Below are positions 43,138 through 52,800 of a stretch of 64,000 nt of DNA, in pieces. How positions within the stretch are numbered: the first letter of the stretch is position 1; each line of letters starts with the position of its first letter. The notes under the pieces were generated by a model, which was not told the origin of the DNA, searched no databases, and saw only the letters and a list, made by a program, of their open reading frames with translations. The position numbers were made by a program, and so were the translations under genes. Source of the stretch: Pseudomonas sp. QS1027 (lineage in GTDB: Bacteria; Pseudomonadota; Gammaproteobacteria; Pseudomonadales; Pseudomonadaceae); assembly GCF_002814235.1 (NCBI RefSeq), contig NZ_PHSU01000016.1, positions 123,982-187,981 on the forward strand, given 5' to 3'.

Positions 43138-44367
43138 TTACAGATCGTGGGCGATAGGCAGGTCGATGCTGCCGTCCAGGTGCTTGATCGGGCCGTTGGC
43201 GTTGGGGTTGATATCGAAGTCGAAGATCTCGGTCGGCAACCACAAGGTCGCGCAGGCATTGGGGATATCCACCACGCCGCTGATATGGCCCTGCACCGGC
43301 GCCGATCCCAGCAACGCGTAACCCTGGGCCGGGGAGTAGCCGAACTTGGTCAGGTAGTTGATCGCATTGAGGCAGGCCTGGCGGTAGGCGACGTTGACGT
43401 CCAGGTAGTGCTGCTGGCCGCTCTCGTCCACCGAGATGCCTTCGAAGATCAGGTAGTTCTTGTAGTTCGGGGTAATGGGGCTTGGCTTGAACACCGGGTT
43501 CTTGATCCCGTACTTGGCCATGCCGCCCTTGATCAGCTCGACCTTCATGTGTACCCAGCCGGCCATCTCGATGGCGCCACAAAAGGTGATCTCGCCGTCG
43601 CCCTGGCTGAAGTGCAGATCGCCTACCGACAGGCCGGCGCCGTTGACGTAGACCGGGAAGAAGATCTTCGAGCCGCGGGACAGGTCCTTGATATCGCAGT
43701 TACCGCCATGCTCGCGCGGCGGCACGGTGCGGGCGCCAGTGGCGGCGGCGTCATCGCGGGCCTGTCCCTTGAGTTTGCCCATGTGTGCGGTGGCGGCCAG
43801 TGGCGCGTTGGCCAGGGGCGGTACGCGGGTCGGGTTGGTGTCGATCAGTTCCTGTTCGCGGCGGTTCCAGTCGGCGAGCATCAGCGGATCCGGCAGGCAA
43901 CCGATCAGGCCGGGGTGAATCAAGCCGGCGAAGTTGACCCCGGGGATGTGCCGCGAACTGGTGAACATGCCTTTGAAATCCCAGATGGCTTTCTGTGCGC
44001 TGGGGAAATGGTCGGTGAGGAAGCCGCCGCCGTTCTGCCGCGAGAAGAAACCGTTGAAGCCCCACTGGGACTCGGCCTTGGCGCCGATGTCCAGCAGGTC
44101 GACCACCAGCAGGTCGCCGGGCTCGGCGCCATGTACGCCGACCGGGCCGGAGAGGTAGTGCACGGTGGAAAGGTCGATATCGCGCACGTCGGAAGCGTCG
44201 TCGTTGTTCTTGATCGCCCCGGCGGTCCAGTCGTAGGTTTCGAGAATGAAGTCATCCCCCGGCTTGACCCAGCAGGCCATCGGAATGTCCGGATGCCAGC
44301 GGTTGTGGATCTGCTCGTTCTCGGTGGCGGGCTGGTTGAGGTCGACTTTGATCAAGGTATCGGTCAT
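43138..44367 (-). CDS. fmdA: Formamidase/acetamidase
   Basis: 409 aa from the ATG at 44367 (MTDTLIKVDLNQPATENEQIHNRWHPDIP), with AGGAG 8 bases upstream; the longer frame is not supported. Acetamidase/formamidase family: GPVGVHGAEPGDLLVVDLLDIG, GGNCDIKDLSRGSKIFFPVYVNGAGLSVGDLHFSQGDGEITFCGAIEMAG. Hydrolyses formamide or acetamide to ammonia and acid. It begins a separate unit (fmdA-fmdB-amiE-amiB), as its own palindrome lies 71 bases upstream and a REPIN separates it from urtE. Confidence 0.94.
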   Translation of the reverse strand: MTDTLIKVDLNQPATENEQIHNRWHPDIPMACWVKPGDDFILETYDWTAGAIKNNDDASDVRDIDLSTVHYLSGPVGVHGAEPGDLLVVDLLDIGAKAESQWGFNGFFSRQNGGGFLTDHFPSAQKAIWDFKGMFTSSRHIPGVNFAGLIHPGLIGCLPDPLMLADWNRREQELIDTNPTRVPPLANAPLAATAHMGKLKGQARDDAAATGARTVPPREHGGNCDIKDLSRGSKIFFPVYVNGAGLSVGDLHFSQGDGEITFCGAIEMAGWVHMKVELIKGGMAKYGIKNPVFKPSPITPNYKNYLIFEGISVDESGQQHYLDVNVAYRQACLNAINYLTKFGYSPAQGYALLGSAPVQGHISGVVDIPNACATLWLPTEIFDFDINPNANGPIKHLDGSIDLPIAHDL

Positions 44368-44437
44368 GGCAAAGCTCCTGGACAGTAGGGATGTGCAGCG
44401 TTGCTGGCAGTCTCGAATGGCGACGCGAATCGGCCAA

Positions 44438-44453
44438 TACGTCGGATGACGTA
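44438..44453. promoter_or_regulatory. Palindrome TACGTCG-GA-TGACGTA upstream of fmdA
   Basis: 7-2-7 inverted repeat with one mismatch, 71 bases before the fmdA ATG. The same motif in perfect form is at 49646-49661 upstream of urtA. Candidate site of the LuxR-type response regulator at 53193. Confidence 0.6.
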
Positions 44454-44473
44454 GCCCCTCGCAACACCGCAAT

Positions 44474-44562
44474 CTGTAGGAGCCGGCTTGCTGGCGATAG
44501 CGGCCGAACAGGCGATGCAAGGCTCAAGGGCCTCATCGCCAGCAAGCCGGCTCCTACAGGGG
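44474..44562. repeat. REPIN, type B (inverted second copy)
   Basis: CTGTAGGAGCCGGCTTGCTG at the left and AGCAAGCCGGCTCCTACAGG at the right, with a spacer containing CAGGCGATGCAAGGCTC. This is the unit at 25935 in opposite orientation. Separates urtE from the fmdA operon. Confidence 0.85.
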
Positions 44563-44620
44563 ATCGTGTTGACCGGGGGTTCGAGTCCGGGTCAAGACGG
44601 CGCCTACAGAGGGTAGATGT

Positions 44621-45310
44621 CTATACGGAGAGGTAACGGCTGATCGTCGCCTCGTCGACCTTGTCGCGGGTTTCCTCGATGACGAAACGCCCCTTCTCGA
44701 TCACCAGAAAGCGGTCGGCAATTTCCAGGGTGAAGGACAGCACCTGTTCCGAAACCACGATGGTCAAATCCCGCAGCGTGCGGATTTCCTTCAGGGTCCG
44801 GGCGATGTCCTTGATGATCGACGGCTGGATGCCTTCGGTGGGTTCATCCAGCAGCAACACCTTGGGATTGGTCGCCAGCGCCCGGGCAATCGCCAGTTGC
44901 TGCTGTTGTCCGCCCGAGAGGTTGCCGCCCTTGCGCGAACGCATGTCGTGGAGCACCGGGAACAACGCATAGAGGTCTTCCGGCACCTGGCCCCGGGCCG
45001 AAGCCGGCAAGCCGGTCTGGATATTTTCCAGCACCGTCATGCTGGGAAAGATCATCCGCCCCTGGGGCACATAGGCGATGCCGTGCTCGACCCGCTCGTG
45101 GGTCTCAAGGCTGGAGACCTCACGCCCATCGACACTGACCTGCCCACCCCACTGCGGAAGAATGCCCATCAGGCTCTTGAACAGCGTGGTCTTGCCCATG
45201 CCGTTGCGCCCCATCACGGCGACGATTTCCTGCTTGGCCACAACCAGGTCGAGGTCATGGAGAATCTGGCTCTGGCCGTAGCCACAGGACAGTTTGTTGA
45301 TGTTGAACAT
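44621..45310 (-). CDS. urtE: Urea/short-chain amide ABC transporter ATPase (UrtE)
   Basis: 229 aa branched-chain-type ABC ATPase. Walker A GRNGMGKTTL, signature LSGGQQQQLAIARAL and Walker B LLLDEPTEGIQPSII, whose EGIQPSII ending is characteristic of UrtE. The start is ten bases after the urtD stop. Last gene of the urtABCDE operon, followed by the REPIN. Confidence 0.92.
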   Translation of the reverse strand: MFNINKLSCGYGQSQILHDLDLVVAKQEIVAVMGRNGMGKTTLFKSLMGILPQWGGQVSVDGREVSSLETHERVEHGIAYVPQGRMIFPSMTVLENIQTGLPASARGQVPEDLYALFPVLHDMRSRKGGNLSGGQQQQLAIARALATNPKVLLLDEPTEGIQPSIIKDIARTLKEIRTLRDLTIVVSEQVLSFTLEIADRFLVIEKGRFVIEETRDKVDEATISRYLSV

Positions 45311-45320
45311 GCCTGCTTCC

Positions 45321-46079
45321 TCAATGGCCCAGATAGACTTCGATGACTTTCGGGTTGCTCTGCACCGACTCCATGCTGCCCTCGGCCAGCACCTTGCCCT
45401 GGTGCAGCACGGTGACCTTGTGGGCGATGCTCTTGACGAACTCCATGTCGTGCTCGATCACCAGCACCGAACGGCCCAGGCTGATGCGCTTGAGCAACTC
45501 GGCGGTCTGCACCCGCTCGTTGACGCTCATCCCCGCGACGGGTTCGTCGAGCATCAGCAGGTCGGGGTTCTGCATCAGCAGCATGCCGATCTCCAGCCAC
45601 TGCTTCTGGCCGTGGGACAGCAGGTCGGCCTGTTGCTCCAGCAGGTCGCCGAGAAAGATCTCCCGGGCCACCTCTTCCACCCGCGCAATCACCGCCGCGC
45701 TGCGCTTGAAGAACAACGCGCTAAACACCTTGCGCCCGGCCGGATAGGACATTTCCAGGTTCTCGAACACCGTGAGGTTTTCGTAGATCGACGGGTTCTG
45801 GAATTTGCGCCCGACCCCGGCGCGGACGATGTTGTACTCGTGCATCCTGGTCAGCTCTTTCCCGTCGAACTGGATGCTGCCGCTGGTGGCGCGGGTCTTG
45901 CCGCAGATCAGGTCGAGCACCGTGGTCTTGCCCGCGCCATTGGGCCCGATCACCACCCGCACTTCATTGCGGTCGATATACAGGTTGAGGTTGTCCACCG
46001 CCTTGAAACCGTCGAAGGACACCGTCAGTCCCTCGATGGCCAGCACCGGTTTGTTCATCTGAAAACCGATGGCGGTCAT
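45321..46079 (-). CDS. urtD: Urea/short-chain amide ABC transporter ATPase (UrtD)
   Basis: 252 aa, second ATPase of the importer. Walker A GPNGAGKTTVLDLICG, signature LSHGQKQWLEIGMLL and Walker B LLMLDEPVAGMS. The ATG at 46079 overlaps the urtC stop (ATGA); the ATG at 46058 (MNKPVLAIEGL) is an alternative closer to the domain start. Confidence 0.92.
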   Translation of the reverse strand: MTAIGFQMNKPVLAIEGLTVSFDGFKAVDNLNLYIDRNEVRVVIGPNGAGKTTVLDLICGKTRATSGSIQFDGKELTRMHEYNIVRAGVGRKFQNPSIYENLTVFENLEMSYPAGRKVFSALFFKRSAAVIARVEEVAREIFLGDLLEQQADLLSHGQKQWLEIGMLLMQNPDLLMLDEPVAGMSVNERVQTAELLKRISLGRSVLVIEHDMEFVKSIAHKVTVLHQGKVLAEGSMESVQSNPKVIEVYLGH

Positions 46080-47263
46080 GGCTGTGTCTCCAGGGAAGGA
46101 CGTTCAGGGGCCGGGGCTTTCGGTTCGACACGCACGGCCTGCGGCAAGGACGTAGCCACCGGTTGTGAGCGAGGAGAACGTCGCAGCAATCGAGCAAGAG
46201 CCTGGCGACCATGACTGTCCCAGAGCCCGGCCAGGCCATTGGGGAAGTACATGACCACGGCAATGAACAGCCCGCCCATCAGGTACAGCCACAGCTCGGG
46301 AAAGGACTCGGAGAAATAGGTCTTGCCGTAGTTCACCAGCAAGGCCCCATACACCGCGCCGAGCAGCGACATACGCCCGCCGACCGCGGTAAAGATCACC
46401 ATCTCGATGGACGGCACGATGCCGACGAAGGTGGGCGACATAAAGCCCACCTGCAAGGCGAACATCGCGCCGCCAATGGCCGAGAAACCGGCGGCGATGC
46501 AGAACACGAATATCTTGAAAGTGGCCACGTCATAACCGGAGAAGCGCACCCGCTCCTCCTTGTCGCGCATCGCCATCAGCAAGCGCCCCAGCTTGGAAGC
46601 CAGGACAAAACGGCCGATAAAAATGCAGCCGAACAGCAGCGCCGCATTGATGAAATACAGCACCAGCTTGGCGCTGTCGGTGCGCAGGTCCCAGCCGAGC
46701 AGCGTCTTGAGATCGGTGATGCCATTGACCCCACCACTCAAGCCCTGCTGACCGACAATCAGCACCGTAAGAATCAGCGCGATAGCCTGGGTCACGATGG
46801 AGAAATACACATCCCCGACCCGTCGCTTGAACAGCGCCATGCCGATGATAAAAGCCAGCAACACTGGCACCACAATCACCGCCAGCAACGTGAAGCTGAA
46901 ACTATGAAACGGCACCCAGAGCCAGGGCAGTTCGGTGATCTGGTTCCAGTCCATAAAGTCCGGAATCCCTGGCGTGGTCTGGATCTTGGTGCTGACCGGA
47001 TCGGAGGCTTCCAGCTTGAGAAACATCGCCATGCAGTAGCCGCCGACACCGAAAAACACGCCCTGCCCGAGACTGAGAATGCCGCCATACCCCCAGCACA
47101 ACACCAGGCCGACGGCGACGAAAGCGTAGGTCAGATACTTGCCCACCATGTTCAACCGGAAGGCATCCAGGGTCAGTGGGAACACCACGAAAATCAGCAG
47201 CGCCAACAGCGCCACGCCGAGCAGGTTCGGCTTGCCTGCCAGCATCTTGTCTAGAACGTTCAT
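46076..47263 (-). CDS. urtC: Urea/short-chain amide ABC permease (UrtC)
   Basis: 395 aa LivM-type permease, about ten membrane segments. N-terminus MNVLDKMLAGKPNLLGVALLALLIFV; later KLGRLLMAMRDKEERVRFSGYDVATFKIFVFCIAAG is the conserved coupling region (EAA-like). A ~45 residue polar tail (RRSPRSQPVATSLPQAVR...) is specific to this protein. Ten bases after urtB. Confidence 0.92.
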   Translation of the reverse strand: MNVLDKMLAGKPNLLGVALLALLIFVVFPLTLDAFRLNMVGKYLTYAFVAVGLVLCWGYGGILSLGQGVFFGVGGYCMAMFLKLEASDPVSTKIQTTPGIPDFMDWNQITELPWLWVPFHSFSFTLLAVIVVPVLLAFIIGMALFKRRVGDVYFSIVTQAIALILTVLIVGQQGLSGGVNGITDLKTLLGWDLRTDSAKLVLYFINAALLFGCIFIGRFVLASKLGRLLMAMRDKEERVRFSGYDVATFKIFVFCIAAGFSAIGGAMFALQVGFMSPTFVGIVPSIEMVIFTAVGGRMSLLGAVYGALLVNYGKTYFSESFPELWLYLMGGLFIAVVMYFPNGLAGLWDSHGRQALARLLRRSPRSQPVATSLPQAVRVEPKAPAPERPSLETQP

Positions 47264-47273
47264 CGGCTCGCCT

Positions 47274-48191
47274 CTACTTGCGCACTTTGATGGAGAACAG
47301 CCCTTGGGGGCGCAGCATCAGGATCAGGATGACCCCGGACAGGGTCAGCACCTTGGCCATCGAACCGCTGAGGAAAAACTCCGAGATCGATTGGGTCTGG
47401 GCAATCACGAACGCGGACGCGATGGTGCCGAACAGGCTTTGCGCACCGCCGAAGACCACCACCAGGAAGGTGTCGACAATGTACTGCGAGCCGGCGGTGG
47501 GCCCGGTGGAACCGATGGTGGTGAAGGCCGCGCCAGCCACCCCGGCGACACCGCAACCCAGGGCAAAGGTCATGCGGTCGACCTTGCGGGTATTGATACC
47601 CACGGCCCGGCTCATCAACCGGTTCTGCACCGTGGCGCGCACATGCAGGCCCCAGCGCGAACGGTAGAGCAGGACAAAAATGCCCGCCGTCAGCAACAAG
47701 GTCAGGGCCATCATGAACAGGCCGTTGCGCGGGATCTCGATGGCGTCCGTGAGGTTGAACGAGCCCATCAGCCACTCCGGTGGCGTGGCGCTGACTTCAC
47801 GGGCGCCGAACACCGAACGGAAGGTCTGCTGCATCACCAGGGACAGGCCCCAGGTTGCCAGCAGCGTATCCAACGGCCGCTTGTAGAGCCGGCTGATCAT
47901 CGCCCACTCCACCAGCCAGCCGATGGCGCCGGCGATCAGAAACGACAACGCGATGGCGAAGAAAAAATAGTAGGGCTGGAACGCCGGGGCGAAATGGCTG
48001 GTCAGGCTCGAACAGACATAGGTGGTGTAGGCACCGATGGTGAGGAACTCGCCGTGGGCCATATTGATGACCCCCATTTGCCCGAAGATGATCGCCAGCC
48101 CCAGTGCCATCAACAGCAGCACGCAGAACACGGACAAACCGTTGAACCCCTGCATGGCCGCGATGGCACCAAATTCCGATAGCCATTCCAT
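47274..48191 (-). CDS. urtB: Urea/short-chain amide ABC permease (UrtB)
   Basis: 305 aa LivH-type permease. FGQMGVINMAHGEFLTIGAYTTYV near the N-terminus and GWGLHVRATVQNRLMSRAVGINTRKVDRMTFALGCG-like coupling region identify it. Separated from urtA by 92 bases that hold a back-to-back REP pair. Confidence 0.93.
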   Translation of the reverse strand: MEWLSEFGAIAAMQGFNGLSVFCVLLLMALGLAIIFGQMGVINMAHGEFLTIGAYTTYVCSSLTSHFAPAFQPYYFFFAIALSFLIAGAIGWLVEWAMISRLYKRPLDTLLATWGLSLVMQQTFRSVFGAREVSATPPEWLMGSFNLTDAIEIPRNGLFMMALTLLLTAGIFVLLYRSRWGLHVRATVQNRLMSRAVGINTRKVDRMTFALGCGVAGVAGAAFTTIGSTGPTAGSQYIVDTFLVVVFGGAQSLFGTIASAFVIAQTQSISEFFLSGSMAKVLTLSGVILILMLRPQGLFSIKVRK

Positions 48192-48228
48192 GATGATGGT
48201 CTCCTGCGGTGGAAGTAAAAAAACCGCA

Positions 48229-48273
48229 TCCCCAGCAAACCAGCTCCTGCAGGAGCCGGCTTGCCGGCGATAG
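48229..48273. repeat. Back-to-back inverted REP pair between urtA and urtB
   Basis: CCCAGCAAACCAGCTCCTGC faces AGGAGCCGGCTTGCCGGCGA with no spacer, forming a long stem. Placed after the abundant binding-protein gene, it may stop or protect the urtA transcript, giving more UrtA than permease; this is inference. Confidence 0.7.
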
Positions 48274-48283
48274 GGCCCGAACG

Positions 48284-49528
48284 TTATTGGTAACCTTTAG
48301 GGAACGGATTCGGCTCGATCAGACCCGACTCGTAGACCACCTTGAACTGGCCATTGGGCTGCACTTCACCGATGCGGGTCTTGCTCCACAGGTGATGGTT
48401 GTCGTGCACTTTCACGTAGCCTTCAGGCGCGGTTTTCAGCTCGATGCCTGGCGAGGCCGCGACCACTTTGTCGACGTCGAAACTACCGGCCTTCTCCACC
48501 GCCGCTTTCCACAACCACGGGCCGAGATAGGCCGCCTGGGTCACGTCGCCGATCACCGCGTCCTTGCCATACTTGGCCTTGAAGGCTTCGACGAAGGCTT
48601 TGTTGTTGGGGTTGTCCAGGCTCTGGAAGTACTTCATCGAGGCATAGAAACCGGCCATATTCTCGCCGCCGATGCCCAGCAGTTCGTCTTCAGTCACCGA
48701 CAGGGTGAGCAAGGTCTGCTTGGAGGAATTGACGCCCGCCGCATTCAGTTGCTTGTAGAACGCCACGTTGGAACCACCAACCACGGCAGCGAACACCACG
48801 TCAGGTTTCTTCAGCTTGACCTTGTTGATCAGCGAGCCGAACTGGGTGTTGCCCAGCGGGTAGTAGTCTTCGCCGACCACGGTGCCGTGCAGCACGTTTT
48901 CAATGTGCTTGCGGGCGATCTTCATCGAGGTGCGTGGCCAGATGTAGTCCGAACCCACCAGGTAGAAGGTCTTGGCACCCTTGGTCTTGGCGATCCAGTC
49001 GAGGCTGGCGAGGATTTGCTGGGTGGCCTCCTGGCCGGTGTAGATCACGTTCTTCGACTGCTCCAACCCTTCATAGAACGTCGGGTAGTAGAGCAGGCCG
49101 TTTTCCTTCTCGAAGATCGGCAACACGGCCTTGCGCGAGGCCGAGGTCCAGCAGCCGAACACCGTCGCCACTTTGTCGTTGACCAGCAGCTTCTTGGCCT
49201 TCTCGGCGAAGGTCGGCCAGTCGGAGGCGCCGTCCTCCTGGATCACCTTGATCTGCCGACCGAGGATGCCGCCCGAAGCGTTGATCTGCTCGATGGCCAG
49301 GCGTTCGGCCTGGATCGAACCGGTTTCGGAAATCGCCATGGTGCCGGTGGCCGAGTGCAACTGGCCGACGGTGACTTCAGTCGGGGTCACGGCCAGGCCG
49401 GTGGTGTTGGCCTCGTCCGCCATCACGCCCTGGCTGAACACACTGGCGGCCAGTAACGACAGGGCCGCCGCTCCCAGCGCCAGACGGCGCGGCAACAGAC
49501 CTTTGGTGCGGATCAATCGTGGTTCCAT
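48284..49528 (-). CDS. urtA: Urea/short-chain amide-binding protein (UrtA/FmdD type)
   Basis: 414 aa from the ATG at 49528 (MEPRLIRTKGLLPRRLALGAAALSLLAASVFSQGVMA), a signal-peptide start; upstream codons are non-coding. Periplasmic type I binding protein: TVGQLHSATGTMAISETGSIQAERLAIEQINASGGILGRQ, FGCWTSASRKAVLPIFEKENGLLYYPTFYEG. The UrtA group also covers FmdD, the short-chain amide receptor of methylotrophs. Because amidase genes lie in the same cluster, the ligand may be amides rather than, or as well as, urea; no urease genes are in the window. Confidence 0.92.
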   Translation of the reverse strand: MEPRLIRTKGLLPRRLALGAAALSLLAASVFSQGVMADEANTTGLAVTPTEVTVGQLHSATGTMAISETGSIQAERLAIEQINASGGILGRQIKVIQEDGASDWPTFAEKAKKLLVNDKVATVFGCWTSASRKAVLPIFEKENGLLYYPTFYEGLEQSKNVIYTGQEATQQILASLDWIAKTKGAKTFYLVGSDYIWPRTSMKIARKHIENVLHGTVVGEDYYPLGNTQFGSLINKVKLKKPDVVFAAVVGGSNVAFYKQLNAAGVNSSKQTLLTLSVTEDELLGIGGENMAGFYASMKYFQSLDNPNNKAFVEAFKAKYGKDAVIGDVTQAAYLGPWLWKAAVEKAGSFDVDKVVAASPGIELKTAPEGYVKVHDNHHLWSKTRIGEVQPNGQFKVVYESGLIEPNPFPKGYQ

Positions 49529-49632
49529 GCTGCTACTCCTCTGCGGTGGCGCTGCGGTTCGCCTGGGAGGGCGGCCAGCAACGGTGATGGCATCAGCATG
49601 GCGGCGAGCGACGGTGGCCGGTATACGCAGCC

Positions 49633-49661
49633 TGACGTAAAGGCATACGTCATTTGACGTA
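49633..49661. promoter_or_regulatory. Palindrome TACGTCA-TT-TGACGTA plus a third half-site upstream of urtA
   Basis: Perfect 7-2-7 inverted repeat at 49646-49661, with another TGACGTA at 49633-49639. It lies 118 bases before the urtA ATG and about 180 before the sensor gene, in the divergent control region. Matches the fmdA-upstream site at 44438. Confidence 0.68.
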
Positions 49662-49840
49662 GGGAAAATCGCACCAAGGTGGCGCAGGCTAGCGCCCGAG
49701 GCCCGGCCCGCCTGGCGCTGCACAGAGACGCGTGCCAGCAGGCGCGAAGGCGCTCAAACAGCACGGGGCATGAAAATTGCTCAATTTTTCACCACACCAT
49801 CGCCAGGCACGGAGCGCCTTGACCGCAGGAGTCTTTCACC

Positions 49841-52800
49841 GTGCTACCACCCGGCACCCAGCGCATCGCCAAGATCCGCCGCGACTACAACAGCTGGGTC
49901 GCCGACGAGACCATGGAGGACTACGCCCTGCGCTACACGCCGAAGTCCTTTCGCAAGTGGTCGGAACTGCGCATTGCCAACACCGCCCTGGGCGCGGTGT
50001 CGTTCCTCGCCCTGGAGGCGATCGGCGGAGTGCTGGCCCTGAGTTATGGGTTCACCAACACCTTCTGGGCGATTCTCGCGGTGAGCCTGGTGATCTTCTT
50101 CACCGGCCTGCCCATCAGCTACTACGCCGCCCGCTACGGCGTCGACATGGACCTGCTGACCCGCGGCGCCGGCTTCGGCTATATCGGCTCGACCATCACC
50201 TCGCTGATCTACGCCAGCTTCACCTTCCTGTTTTTCGCCCTGGAAGCGGCGATCATGGCGTTGGCCCTGGAGCTGTACTTCCATATCCCGCTGGCCTTCG
50301 CCTATGTGATCTGTTCCGTGCTGGTGATCCCGTTGGTGGCCTACGGGGTGACGCTGATCAGCCGCCTGCAACTCTGGACCCAGCCGTTGTGGCTGGCGCT
50401 GCTGGTGCTGCCCTACCTGTTCGTACTGGCGAAGAATCCCCAGGCCTTCAGCGACTGGACCAGTTTCCTGGGCCGCAGCTCCAGCGGCGGTGACTTCAAT
50501 CTGCTGGAGTTTTGCGCGGCCTGTACCGTGGCTCTTTCGTTGGTGACGCAAATCGGCGAACAGGTCGACTACCTGCGTTTTCTGCCGGAGAAAACTTCAG
50601 CCAACCGCAAACGCTGGTGGGCCGCCCTGCTCTGCGCCGGCCCCGGCTGGATCATCCCCGGTGCCCTGAAAATGGCCGCCGGGGCCTTCCTGGCCTTTCT
50701 CGCCCTGCAACACGAAATCCCCATGGAGCGCGCCGCCGAACCGACGCAGATGTACCTGGTGGCCTTCAGTTATGTGTTCTCCTCGCCGGAGTGGGCCCTG
50801 GGCGCGATGGTGCTGTTCGTGTTCGTCTCGCAGATGAAGATCAACCTGACCAATGCCTACGCCGGCTCCCTGGCCTGGTCGAACTTCTTCGCCCGGGTCA
50901 CCCACAGTCATCCCGGCCGCGTGGTGTGGCTGGTGTTCAATGTGGCGATTGCGCTGATGCTGATGGAGCTGGGGGTGTTCGATGTCATCGACCAGGTGCT
51001 CGGGCTCTACGCCAATATCGCCACCGCCTGGATCGGCTCTGTGGTCGCGGATCTGGTGATCAACAAGCCCTTGGGGCTGTCGCCGAAGCACATCGAATTC
51101 AAGCGCGCGCACCTCTACGACATCAACCCGGTGGGCGTCGGCTCGATGGTGATTGCCTCGTTGCTGTCGATCCTCGCCCACTTCGGCCTGTTCGGTGCAC
51201 TGGCCCAGGCCGCGCCGCCCTTTGTCGCCCTCGGGACGGCACTGATCATGGTTCCGCTGCTGGCCTGGGCCACCGGCAGCCGCTATTACATCGCCCGGAC
51301 CAGCGACCCGTTGCTGCTGCGGCCGGTGCAACCGAGTACGCAGGTCACCTGTGGTCTGTGCAGTAATCCGTTCGAAGTCGCGGATATGGCGTTCTGTCCG
51401 GCCTACAGCACGCCCATCTGCTCGTTGTGCTGTTCGCTGGATGCGCGTTGCGGCGATCGCTGCAAACCCCAGGGGCGCCTGTCCGTGCAGTTCGAGTCGC
51501 TGTTGCGATGGTTATTGCCCAGCACCATGGTGCCGCGCCTGCACACCCGATTGATGCATTACCTCGGTCTGCTGCTGGTACTGATCCTGATGCTCAGCGG
51601 CGCCCTGGCGCTGATTTACGGCCAGGCTTCCCAGGGTTTGCCTCATTCGGCGACCTTGTACCAGGCGTTTTTCAAGGCCTTCCTGACCCTCTCGATGTTG
51701 GCGGCTATCCTCGCCTGGTGGATCGTCCTGACCCGGGAAAGCCGCCATGTGGCCCAGGAAGAATCGACTCGCCAGACCCAATTACTGATGCAGGAAATCG
51801 CCGCCCACCGAGTCACCGACCAGGCCCTGCAGGATGCCAAGGAAGCCTCCGAGGCGGCCAACGCGGCCAAGAGTCGCTATATCACCGGGCTGTCCCATGA
51901 ACTGCGCACGCCGCTCAACAGCATCCTCGGTTTTACCCAGAACCTGCAGCGCGACGCGGCCATGCCGGAACAGCACCAGGATGCCCTGGCAACCATCCTA
52001 CGCAGTGGTTCGCACCTGCTGTCGCTGATCGACGGCCTGCTCGATGTGGCCAAGATCGAGGCCGGCAAGCTGCGCCTGGAACTGACGGAAATCCCCTTCC
52101 CGGAACTGATCCACGACCTGGAATTGATGTTCACCCCACAGGCCCAGGAGAAAGGTCTGCGCTTTCGCCTGGAACTGATCGGCAAGATGCCGGCGGTGGT
52201 GCGCGGCGATGAAAAACGTGTGCGGCAGATCCTGATCAACCTGCTGGGCAATGCGGTGAATTTCACCGACAGCGGCGAGGTTTGCCTGCGGGTCAGTTAC
52301 ATGCGCGAAACCGCGAACTTCGAGATCATCGACACTGGTATCGGTATCGACCCCGAGCATATCGAGCGGATCTTCCAGCCCTTCGAGCGCGGCGACCTGA
52401 TGCGCCAGGACAAGGGAGTCGGCCTGGGCCTGACCATCACCCGCATGCTCACCTCGCTGATGGGCGGCGAGTTGCAGGTCCGAAGCCAGCAGGACAAGGG
52501 CACCTGCTTCCAGGTGCGGCTGTTTCTCTCCCAGGTACGCGCGCCCCAAGCCGTGGTCCATGTCGAGCACGACATCATCGGCTACCAGGGGCCACGACGC
52601 CGGGTGCTGGTGGTGGACGATCATGTCGACCATCGCAAGGTGCTCAACGGCATGCTCACACCGTTGGGCTTCGAAGTGGTGCAGGCCAGCAACGGCCAGG
52701 AAGCGATTCGTCAGGTGGCGCTGCTGGGGCCGGACCTGATCCTGATGGACCTGTCGATGCCGACCATGGATGGCTGGGAAACCAGCCGCCTGATCCGCCG

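Noticed and set aside
49529..49700. Sigma-54 promoter upstream of urtA
   Set aside because: The best minus-strand match has TTGC but lacks the GG of the -24 box at the right place.
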